Source of the DNA: Epulopiscium sp. Nele67-Bin004
Lineage (GTDB): Bacteria; Bacillota_A; Clostridia; Lachnospirales; Cellulosilyticaceae
DNA: 13,279 nucleotides
Assembly (NCBI GenBank): GCA_002007315.1
Contig: LNZQ01000218.1
Coordinates: forward strand, 1-13,279
Reading direction: 5' to 3'
Below are positions 1 through 6,417 of this stretch, one piece after another. Numbering within the stretch: the stretch's first letter is position 1; every line of letters starts with the position of its first letter. A program made the position numbers and the translations under genes. Under the pieces are notes generated by a model. The model saw only the letters and a list, made by a program, of their open reading frames with translations. It did not search any database and was not told where the DNA came from.

Positions 1-165
1 GAGATTGTAGAAGATATTATATCTCAAGAGTTAGTTGCAATAACAGAAAAGGGAACAAAATATCATACAGGGGATAGTTGCCGAACAGTAACAGAGGTGG
101 CACGCTGGCTAACAGTAGATGAAGCTGTATCGTTAGGTTATACACCTTGTGGGATTTGTTATTAA
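1..165 (+). CDS. C-terminal fragment of an unidentified protein with a Cys-rich tail
   Basis: Frame 1 is open from the window edge to a TAA at 163-165 and gives the last 54 residues of a protein whose start lies outside the window. The visible part contains KYHTGDSC, then LTVDEAVSLGYTPCGICY at the very end. This arrangement (YH..x..C, then a helix, then GYxPCxxC at the C-terminus) resembles the small Ada-like metal-binding tails found at the ends of some Firmicute secreted nucleases and metallo-beta-lactamase-fold proteins. Three Cys and one His could bind a metal, but that is inference. The identity of the main domain cannot be told. A hairpin follows directly downstream, which fits a real gene end. 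Confidence 0.65.
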   Translation, partial: EIVEDIISQELVAITEKGTKYHTGDSCRTVTEVARWLTVDEAVSLGYTPCGICY

Positions 166-170
166 TTAAA

Positions 171-194
171 AGAGCATCTTTAAGTAGGTGCTCT
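171..194 (+). terminator. Hairpin just after the first gene
   Basis: AGAGCATC (171-178) pairs with GGTGCTCT (187-194) around an 8-base loop, with one G-T pair. It sits six bases after the stop codon of the first gene. There is no T-run directly after it; the next sequence is a second hairpin that does have one. It may be the original terminator of the first gene with its T-tract displaced by an insertion, or simply the first half of a double terminator. Confidence 0.45.
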
Positions 195-195
195 C

Positions 196-230
196 AGGCT
201 GTAGACCTTTGTTTGCAGTCTATTTTTTTT
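196..230 (+). terminator. Hairpin with T-run, copy 1 of a repeated element
   Basis: AGGCTGTA (196-203) pairs with TGCAGTCT (214-221) with two G-T pairs, followed by an eight-base T-run (223-230). It has the form of a Rho-independent terminator and lies about 40 bases before the transposase start. A diverged ungapped copy occurs at 2337-2372, so this may be part of the left end of the insertion sequence, where it would stop outside transcription from entering the transposase. Confidence 0.55.
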
Positions 231-1530
231 GGGCATACTCTAATAAAATAATATTAGAGGTGATAAACAATGATGACCAAGCATCAAAATAATAGAGAAG
301 TAACTCACACATTAAATATAGACGACTTAGTTCCTTGTAATCATTTGATTAGAAAAATTGACAAAGCTATTGATTTAACATTTATTTATGATAAAGTATC
401 TCATTTATACAGTGATATAAGGAACTAATAGCATCGATACTGTTGTATTAATTAAACTACCGATGATACAATACATTTTCGACATACCTTCTATGCGTCA
501 AACTATTAGAGAGATTGAAGTAAATATGGCATATCGCTGGTATTTAGGCTATGGAATTACTGAAAAAATACCCCATTTTTCAACTTTTGGCAAAGTTTAT
601 AGATGCAAATTTGAAAATACTGATATTTTTCAAGATATTTTTGAACACATCATTTGTGAAGTGATTAAATGTGGATTTCTTGACTCTCAAAATATATTTA
701 TTGATAGAACGCATATTAAAGCTTGTGCTAACCTTAAAAAACTACAAAGCTACAGGTTGAAAAATCAGCTAAATTTTATGAAGATGAACTTATAAATGAA
801 ATTAACCAAAGATAGATCAGACATGATAAGACCCCATTAAAAAAAACTGAAAATACAGTAACTAAAATAGTATCTGTAAGTACAACGGATAAAGATTGTG
901 GTGTTTTTCATAAAGGAGAGCACAAAAAGGTGCTTGCATATAGTGATAATACAGCATGTGATAGAAACAATTATGTTTTAGATTTTGAAGTTTGTGCTGG
1001 AAATACACATGACACTACAAGTTTTCCAAGTTTATATAATAGGTTAATTACAAAGTATGAAGATGTAGAAAATATAGTAGTAGATGCAGGATACAAAATA
1101 CCAGCTATTGCAAAGATGATTATTGAAACTGGTAAAAATCCAATAATGCCGTATAAAAGACCAATGGGTAAAAAAGGGTTTATTAGAAAAAATCCGTATG
1201 ATGGATATGTATATGATGAAATGTATGATTGTTATATATGCCCTGAAAATGAAATTTTAAAGTATATGACAACAAATAGAGATGGATATAAAGAATATAA
1301 GAGTGATAATAGCAAATGTAAAGATTGTTTGAGATTAAAAGAATGTACACTTAGTAAAAATCATACAAAAGTAATAACGAGACATGTATGGGAAGAATAT
1401 ATGGAACAAGTGGAAGAACTAAGACATACAATGGGAAACAAAGAATTATATAGCCTAAGATCACAAACAATAGAGAGAGTATTTGCAGATGCTAAAGAAA
1501 AACATGGACTGAGATATACGCATTATAGGG
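196..1530 (+). mobile_element. Decayed IS1182-family insertion sequence, right end missing
   Basis: The span covers the hairpin before the transposase and the broken transposase reading frame up to the point where homology to the family ends, about 1530. No terminal inverted repeat or target duplication could be recognised, so both borders are estimates. The left border is set at the repeated hairpin. The right border is where the transposase sequence is replaced by the promoter of the next gene. Confidence 0.5.
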
Positions 1531-1547
1531 GGGGATTGTTTTACTAA
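270..1547 (+). pseudogene. IS1182-family transposase, frameshifted and truncated
   Basis: The N-terminal part (ATG at 270; MMTKHQNNREVTHTLNIDDL, then LVPCNHLIRKIDKAIDLTF) runs to a stop at 426-428. The reading continues in another frame from about 421 with GTNSIDTVVLIKLP and AYRWYLGYGITEKIPHFSTFG up to about 755. From 756 it returns to the first frame with VEKSAKFYEDELINEIN, meets a TAG at 813-815, and continues through DFEVCAGNTHDTTSF, VVDAGY, CKDCLRLKECT and RSQTIERVFADAKEKHGLRYTH. These blocks match the order of IS1182-type DDE transposases, and the likely catalytic acids (D in FIDRTH, D in VVDAGY, E in IERVFADAK) are still encoded. Two opposite frameshifts, one stop and loss of the last several dozen residues make the gene inactive. 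The last residues before the stop at 1545-1547 are not transposase sequence. Confidence 0.9.
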
Positions 1548-1564
1548 TTTTAATGTGCTATAAT
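1536..1564 (+). promoter_or_regulatory. Extended -10 promoter of the restriction gene
   Basis: TATAAT at 1559-1564 is preceded by TG at 1556-1557, giving the extended -10 form TGnTATAAT. A weak -35 (TTGTTT, 1536-1541) lies 17 bases upstream. The promoter begins within a few bases of the last recognisable transposase codon and points at the gene starting at 1599. Confidence 0.6.
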
Positions 1565-1598
1565 TATAAAATAATACATTTTGAAAAGGAGAACTAAA

Positions 1599-2315
1599 AT
1601 GCAAATAAATAATGAGACAATTGGAATATCCGCTGAAATTGTTATAGCAGATATATTTAATATTAGCGTAAATGATAGCTATAGACATAGGGGGAATAAA
1701 GTAATAGAGACTTCTCTTGTGTCGATTATAAAACAAGTTTTTACAAATGAACCAACTCTTGTACCAATAGCACATATTGCAGAGGATCAAAGTCCAGTTG
1801 ATTTTATGTTAAGCAATGGTAAGACTCTATCATTAAAAACTAATCAACAGTTTAGTAAAAAGGTAGCACCTCAAAATGTAGGACAGCCCACAAGCTCTAC
1901 TTATTATGACCATTTTTCGAATATTTATACAAACTATGTAATACCTAGAGATTACGAAGGTAGATGTAAGTTATTTAAGGAAGTAAGCATAGATAGAATA
2001 AATGAAGTGATGGCTATTTATTGGAAGAATTTATTTCATTGTGATTACTTATTGCATATTTACAATATTATAAATGCGAATGGTCAAGTAACAAATAATG
2101 CATATTATACATTATATCCTATGTTAACTAGCCATAATTTTATTAAAGCAAATTTTTCTTTTACTCAAACTGCTACAAGCTGGAATGAAAGCAATACTGT
2201 AAAATACTGTGGCATTACTATAGGTGAATTTCAAGTTCACAATAATCGTGATTGTTTTAAGTTCAGATTTAATATGGAAGGAATTAATAAATTATTAATA
2301 GAGAAATTAATCTAG
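1599..2315 (+). CDS. Probable type II restriction endonuclease
   Basis: A 238-residue protein. The start is taken as the ATG at 1599, six bases after AAAAGGAG; an in-frame TTG at 1581 would place the start upstream of this ribosome binding site. I did not recognise the exact family. Visible features are GISAEIVIADIF (residues 9-20, an E-containing helix), then SPVDFML (65-71), and TLSLKTN (76-82), followed by KVAPQNVGQP. The spacing of E13, D68 and the strand with S78-L79-K80 fits a variant PD-(D/E)xK nuclease core in which Ser replaces the second acid; this is inference. The strongest argument is context: it converges on an adenine DNA methyltransferase gene with only a shared terminator between them. 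The recognition site cannot be told. An unrelated accessory protein is the main alternative. Confidence 0.65.
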   Translation: MQINNETIGISAEIVIADIFNISVNDSYRHRGNKVIETSLVSIIKQVFTNEPTLVPIAHIAEDQSPVDFMLSNGKTLSLKTNQQFSKKVAPQNVGQPTSSTYYDHFSNIYTNYVIPRDYEGRCKLFKEVSIDRINEVMAIYWKNLFHCDYLLHIYNIINANGQVTNNAYYTLYPMLTSHNFIKANFSFTQTATSWNESNTVKYCGITIGEFQVHNNRDCFKFRFNMEGINKLLIEKLI

Positions 2316-2336
2316 AAAATGCACTTTAGTTAGTGA

Positions 2337-2388
2337 CTCAGACTGTAGAGATTTATTTATAGTCAATTTTTTAAAACATACGTTAATT
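2337..2388 (+). repeat. Copy 2 of the hairpin/T-run element
   Basis: By eye, 29 of 36 bases match 193-228 without gaps (CTCAG.CTGTAGA at the left, AGTC.ATTTTTT at the right). The match continues weakly into CATAC followed by TAAT-like bases. GACTGTA (2341-2347) pairs with TATAGTC (2358-2364), and a T-run follows (2367-2372), so it can also terminate transcription of the gene ending at 2315. The two copies are in the same orientation about 2.1 kb apart, on either side of the transposase remnant and the restriction gene. Confidence 0.55.
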
Positions 2389-2405
2389 AACGGTAACAAC
2401 TATCT

Positions 2406-2460
2406 AAAACACCTAGTTATTTCCTTGATACTTTTGTAGGAATAATTAACTAGGTGTTTT
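2406..2460. terminator. Strong two-way terminator between the R and M genes
   Basis: AAAACACCTAGTTA (2406-2419) is exactly complementary to TAACTAGGTGTTTT (2447-2460). An inner stem (TTATTTCCT against AGGAATAA) extends it with a small bulge. A T-run follows on the plus strand, and the A-run at the left gives a T-run on the minus strand, so it can end transcripts from both convergent genes. Confidence 0.85.
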
Positions 2461-2477
2461 TTATAAACTTAGGGACT

Positions 2478-3488
2478 TTAATTAGTATTTTTTATTATAC
2501 AGTGTAGATACTCTAAAGTATGATCGGTTTTATGATTACGATTTTCTGTTTTATCGGCTTTAAAACGGCGATATTCTTTTGTAAAAAATTTGTATTCACC
2601 GTACTTAGACATTATCTCGGCGATAGTTTCCAGAGACATTAAGCCTTCATTATTATAACTTACAAAGATATATTTGAAATTTGCGTTTTTAATTATATAT
2701 TCAAATTCTGTTGCAACTGTTTTTTTAGAGCAAAATGCACTTTTTTGTAGGCTATAATCTCTAAGACCTGTTTTGCCTTTAATTATAGGATTATCATATC
2801 TAGATATTGTCTCTAGAATATGATAATTAGCACAATATTGCCTTGCATTATAGGGAGGGTCGAGATAGAGTATATCGCCGTTTATTTTTGTAATTAAACT
2901 CTTAATATCTTGGTTATAAGCTTTTCCATCTATGCCACCAATAATAATAGGCAACAACTCAAGCTGAAAATTTTTAGTGGCAGATTTTTTTATATGTTTT
3001 AAAAATGCTCCATATACAGATGCAGTGTTTGCATGTTTATCAATTGAATTTATTAGACTTGCCAAATAAAAATTGTACTGGTGACAATCGATTTGGTTCG
3101 TTTCTAATAAAATATCAAGTTGCATTCGAATTGCATCACATTTTCGCCCATTATAATCGGAAAAATAGTTCCTTTCGCTTCCAGAACCTAAACAATAATT
3201 TTTGTATATAAAGCCATCTATGCCATCTAAATCATTTAAAAAATCCAGATGATGTGTATTTATATAATCATTATTTTCAATATTATGTTTACTTAAAATA
3301 TAACTATAGTGTTGTATATCATTTGATATAATACTATAGCCTTTTTGTTTGAATGTAGTGCCAACTATGCCTGTCCCAGAAAATAAGTCGGCGAAGGTAT
3401 ATCCTTTGCCATCTCTGATATTTGTAACGCTGTCAATAGTTTCGGTCAAAAAACTAATTAATGAATATTTAGAACCTATATAATTCAA
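2478..3488 (-). CDS. D12-class N6-adenine DNA methyltransferase
   Basis: A 336-residue protein that would methylate adenine in DNA using S-adenosylmethionine, protecting the host from the neighbouring restriction enzyme. The N-terminus NYIGSKYSLISF is typical of the MethyltransfD12 family. Motif I ADLFSGTGIVG (residues 33-43) binds the cofactor, SND (55-57) gives the motif II acid, and the catalytic motif IV DPPY is at 210-213 followed by NARQY. The order FxGxG before DPPY, with a long region between them, fits this class. Two TTG codons (3489-3491 and 3486-3488) can start it. The second is preferred because GAGG lies seven bases upstream and because family members begin MNYIGSK. No control (C) protein is seen nearby. 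The target sequence cannot be read from the protein by eye. Confidence 0.88.
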   Translation of the reverse strand: MNYIGSKYSLISFLTETIDSVTNIRDGKGYTFADLFSGTGIVGTTFKQKGYSIISNDIQHYSYILSKHNIENNDYINTHHLDFLNDLDGIDGFIYKNYCLGSGSERNYFSDYNGRKCDAIRMQLDILLETNQIDCHQYNFYLASLINSIDKHANTASVYGAFLKHIKKSATKNFQLELLPIIIGGIDGKAYNQDIKSLITKINGDILYLDPPYNARQYCANYHILETISRYDNPIIKGKTGLRDYSLQKSAFCSKKTVATEFEYIIKNANFKYIFVSYNNEGLMSLETIAEIMSKYGEYKFFTKEYRRFKADKTENRNHKTDHTLEYLHCIIKNTN

Positions 3489-3555
3489 CAAATCGCCTCG
3501 CTTTCTGTAGTTTATATTATCTCACACTAGCCAAGTCATATCAATATAAATTTAG

Positions 3556-3581
3556 AAAGATACTGGCATAACAGTATCTTT
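3556..3581 (-). terminator. Hairpin at the 3' end of the DUF4015 gene
   Basis: AAAGATACTG (3556-3565) is exactly complementary to CAGTATCTTT (3572-3581) with a six-base loop. On the minus strand it overlaps the TAA stop of the gene ending at 3580 and is followed by a moderately T-rich stretch. It is symmetrical enough to act on either strand. Confidence 0.6.
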
Positions 3582-4821
3582 ATTGTATCAAAAAATCAGT
3601 TGTATATATTGCGGCTCCATTCCATAAAAACCATCCATCAATAGATGCATCATAAGTTGCAGTAACTTGTTCATGAATTTGAGCTGCTTCATATTTTTGG
3701 TATGGGTCAAGCCAGCTTGCTGTAAAATCTTGTAGCCAAGGTATAACAATAGCAGTCGTGTCACCCAACATAGATGCAATTTTATTTGAGTCGTTTAATG
3801 CCCCAAAAACAATATCATAAGGTGATAAGTCTGGATATTCAACACCATACCAACCACTACCATAATGTGATGGATAAATCATAGGGTAAATTACATCAAA
3901 TTTAGTTAATAAAGAGGCATAGTCTTGTCCTAAAATGGAGGCATCAACACTGCTAACAATAACAGAACCAAATACAGACGCAGATATAACTATATCATAG
4001 TCGGATAGTTCGTATACTATATAATCAACAAATTCATTAATAATCTCAATTTTACTTTTGTCATCAGTAGGTAAATTAACTCTTTCACTGTTCATAGACT
4101 CATGAAAACGGATATAATCAAACTGAATTTCTTTAAAACCTAAGTCTATCACATCTTTGCATATACCCAGTAAATACTCCCAATTTTCTGTATTGTAGGG
4201 GTCAAGCCAAGTTTCACCGCCACTTGTTTCATATATATTCCCATCATAATCTTGTATTAGTCTATCAGGATTAGTAATAGTGTTGTCTTTGAATGCTACT
4301 AAACGTGCTATTGGATAAATATTGTTATCGTTAAGTTTAGTTATAACAGTGGGTAACAATGCATTTGTGAGAGTTATTGTGCCTTTGTCGTCTTTTACGT
4401 CTAACACAAAACTATTGATTTCGCTTGAGTTTGCAAGGTCTATATATTCATCAATACTAGATAGTTTGTAGTTTGGAATATAAATTCCTTTGTTGCCATT
4501 AGTATTTATAATACTATCAGTAGTATTGTAAGTAGTAGTATCAATAGTATCTGCTACAAATTCGATGTCTTCAATTGGTTCTGTATCCTCAGTAGGTATT
4601 GTTTCTTCGGTTTCTGTTGTTAGTTCTTCAAAAAAGCCTTGCCAGCTAGAAAACATGTCTGTTGAAGGGCAGACAATTTGTGTGTCTAGATTTTTTTGTA
4701 GTAAATATAATGTAGTTTGTAATTCTTTGTTATATAAGTAAACTTGCGTAGTTAGAGCAAGGTTAGCTAAAACGATTAAGCCTAATAAAATTCGTGCTGG
4801 ATATATAGTTTTAGTATGCAT
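3580..4821 (-). CDS. Membrane-anchored putative glycoside hydrolase (DUF4015/COG1306-like)
   Basis: A 413-residue protein with ATG at 4821 and AAAGGA eight bases upstream. Residues about 10-28 (ILLGLIVLANLALTTQVYL) form one hydrophobic segment that acts as a signal anchor or uncleaved signal peptide. A Thr/Glu-rich linker follows (about 65-95). From about 110 to the end it has the features of the DUF4015 putative glycosyl hydrolase family: GIYIPNYKLSS, FVLDVKDDKGTITL, EIQFDYIRFHES, YPMIYPSHYGSGWYG and DGWFLWNGA. Such proteins are predicted TIM-barrel enzymes at the cell surface of Firmicutes, but their substrate is not established. The gene stands alone on its strand, divergent from the four-gene toxin-antitoxin operon, and looks like a regular cell-envelope gene rather than part of that system. 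Confidence 0.85.
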   Translation of the reverse strand: MHTKTIYPARILLGLIVLANLALTTQVYLYNKELQTTLYLLQKNLDTQIVCPSTDMFSSWQGFFEELTTETEETIPTEDTEPIEDIEFVADTIDTTTYNTTDSIINTNGNKGIYIPNYKLSSIDEYIDLANSSEINSFVLDVKDDKGTITLTNALLPTVITKLNDNNIYPIARLVAFKDNTITNPDRLIQDYDGNIYETSGGETWLDPYNTENWEYLLGICKDVIDLGFKEIQFDYIRFHESMNSERVNLPTDDKSKIEIINEFVDYIVYELSDYDIVISASVFGSVIVSSVDASILGQDYASLLTKFDVIYPMIYPSHYGSGWYGVEYPDLSPYDIVFGALNDSNKIASMLGDTTAIVIPWLQDFTASWLDPYQKYEAAQIHEQVTATYDASIDGWFLWNGAAIYTTDFLIQ

Positions 4822-4957
4822 AGTGTAATTCCTTTCTATTAGTTAAGTAGTATAAAAAGAGTATTTACCAAAAAATGTAAATTTAATCATAGTATATAAA
4901 TAAAATTTTATAATCGTATAACAGACTTCGACAAGACGTAAATATAAAACATGTTAG

Positions 4958-4980
4958 TATAATAACTAAAAGGGGTGAGG
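4958..4980 (+). promoter_or_regulatory. Probable -10 box and RBS of the four-gene operon
   Basis: A perfect TATAAT at 4958-4963 lies just before AAAAGGGG (4968-4975). No convincing -35 box lies 16-18 bases upstream, so the promoter may be weak or need an activator. The close spacing from the -10 box to the start codon leaves only a very short leader. Confidence 0.45.
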
Positions 4981-4983
4981 CAG

Positions 4984-5376
4984 GTGGAAACTTTGATTGT
5001 AGATTTAGTGTGTAGCAAATTTAATCCAGATATAATATTTTTGTTTGGTTCGTTTATAAGAGGCGAAACTCACACCGAAAGTGATATTGATATTGCTTTT
5101 TTAGGAAAACAACAATATTGTGAATATGAGATTTTTTTAATTGCTCAACAATTGGCAGAGATGCTAGGGAAAGAAGTTGACTTAGTGGATTTAGGAAAAT
5201 CAAGTACTATATTTAAAGCTCAAGTTGTTAAAACAGGAGAAATAATTTATTGCATAGATGAAAATCTAAGAGATGTATTTGTTATAAAGACGATAATGGA
5301 GTATGAGTATTTAGAATATGATAGAAAAGGCATAATAGATAATATTGAGAAAACTGGGAGGGTTTATAATGACTGA
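4984..5376 (+). CDS. mntA: MntA-like minimal nucleotidyltransferase antitoxin
   Basis: A 130-residue protein of the DNA polymerase beta-like nucleotidyltransferase superfamily. The motif GSFIRGETHTESDID (residues 22-36) is an exact GSX10DXD, with G22-S23 and the metal-binding D34 and D36. EVDLVD supplies a third acid near D66. In studied MntA/HepT pairs the nucleotidyltransferase adds AMP to a tyrosine of the HEPN toxin and so silences it; the same role is inferred here. GTG at 4984 is preferred as start, as it lies eight bases after AGGGG; the GTG at 4975 overlaps that ribosome binding site. The stop overlaps the toxin start by eight bases, so the two are probably translationally coupled. 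Confidence 0.88.
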   Translation: METLIVDLVCSKFNPDIIFLFGSFIRGETHTESDIDIAFLGKQQYCEYEIFLIAQQLAEMLGKEVDLVDLGKSSTIFKAQVVKTGEIIYCIDENLRDVFVIKTIMEYEYLEYDRKGIIDNIEKTGRVYND

Positions 5377-5788
5377 TGTAATGCTTAATAAAATACAAAC
5401 AATTGAGAGATGTAGAAAAAGAATTATTGATGTGTATGACAATGACCCAAAAAGCTTGGAAGATTATACGAAACAAGACTCGATAATTTTAAATATTCAA
5501 CGAGCTTGTCAAGCTTGTATAGATGTTAGTATGCATATAGTAGCAATAAATAAGTGGGGAATACCACAAAATTCACGAGATGCATTTACTTTATTAGTAG
5601 AAAATAATATTATCTCTAAAGATTTGGGTGAAAATTTAAAAGCTATGGTTGGATTTAGAAATATAGCAGTACATGACTATCAAACAGTTAGTATAAAGAT
5701 AGTACAAAAAATTATTGAAATACATTTAGATGATTTGATTAAATTCACAACTACTATTATTAAGGATGAAATTGTATGGAAAGTATAG
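5369..5788 (+). CDS. hepT: HepT-like HEPN ribonuclease toxin
   Basis: A 139-residue protein of the DUF86/HepT family. RNIAVHDY (residues 97-104) is the HEPN catalytic motif RX4HXY: R97 and H102 would cleave RNA, and Y104 is the tyrosine expected to be AMP-modified by the partner. The rest is predicted helical, as usual for the family, and the length is typical. The ATG at 5369 has GGGAGG seven bases upstream; an upstream in-frame TTG at 5345 lies deep inside mntA and is less likely. The start overlaps the mntA stop (ATGACTGA). The last 13 bases overlap the next gene, which ties this pair to the two downstream genes. Confidence 0.9.
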   Translation: MTDVMLNKIQTIERCRKRIIDVYDNDPKSLEDYTKQDSIILNIQRACQACIDVSMHIVAINKWGIPQNSRDAFTLLVENNIISKDLGENLKAMVGFRNIAVHDYQTVSIKIVQKIIEIHLDDLIKFTTTIIKDEIVWKV

Positions 5789-6417
5789 AATTTCAAGCAC
5801 ATATAACAACCGAAAAACTAACAGATACAAATAAATATATTCAACTATGCGAAAACAACAAAGTAAAACCTGTATTAATTAAGCTAGATAGTGGAGATTA
5901 CTATGACCAACCTATGTACACACAAAACTTTGTAGCACAAAATTTGAAGCAGGCTTTGCAAGAAGTTGAAAAAACCAAAATTATATTTGAACAAAATGGA
6001 TTTAAAACAGTACGGACTAAACTAGAAATACCACCTAATAGCATAATGGAATTTTTTCATGCAAGTTATGGCTCTAAACTAGAAGATTTTGTGCAAGTAA
6101 TGCATAACTGTTATTTGGAATGTCATATAAAAGTCAAATACGATGACCTTAATATATTAAAACAAATTAGTAATAAAGTTGATTTCTATTTATCTCAAAA
6201 TGATATTGAACTTGGTTATAGATTTTTATCTAAGAGATTGTATAACACCCAAAACTTGGATAGTATATCACAAGTTTTGTTATATAACCTGTTTGATATA
6301 GAAAACTTGCATAGCTATTTAAAGCAACATAATATTGAGATAGTTAAAGAAAAGTTTGAGTATTGTGTGTATGATAGCAGGATAACGCTTGATAAGAACT
6401 GGGGGCAGGACAGGTGA
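5776..6417 (+). CDS. Unrecognised protein in the MntA/HepT operon
   Basis: A 213-residue soluble protein with no signal peptide or membrane segment; I do not recognise its family. It starts at ATG 5776 inside the end of hepT, with AAGGA about ten bases upstream, and its TGA overlaps the next gene's GTG (GTGA, 6414-6417). Visible elements are FQAHITTEKL at the start, YYDQPMYTQNF (about 43-53), a helix with QALQEVEKTKIIFEQNGF, then VRTKLEIPP, and LECHIKVKYDD in the middle. The pattern suggests a mixed alpha/beta fold with a repeated F/L-x-x-H-I strand (QAHITT, ECHIKV). Sitting directly before an AbiEii-like nucleotidyltransferase, it could be the partner or antitoxin of that protein, but this is inference only. 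It does not show the winged-helix sequence pattern expected of AbiEi. Confidence 0.8.
   Translation: MESIEFQAHITTEKLTDTNKYIQLCENNKVKPVLIKLDSGDYYDQPMYTQNFVAQNLKQALQEVEKTKIIFEQNGFKTVRTKLEIPPNSIMEFFHASYGSKLEDFVQVMHNCYLECHIKVKYDDLNILKQISNKVDFYLSQNDIELGYRFLSKRLYNTQNLDSISQVLLYNLFDIENLHSYLKQHNIEIVKEKFEYCVYDSRITLDKNWGQDR

Noticed and set aside
1461..1790. 109-codon open frame on the minus strand over the transposase/restriction junction
   Set aside because: It lies antisense to two better-supported genes, has no ribosome binding site and reads as low-complexity Tyr/Cys/Ile-rich sequence.
3005..3211. 68-codon plus-strand open frame inside the methyltransferase gene
   Set aside because: Antisense to the motif-bearing methyltransferase, with no start signals.
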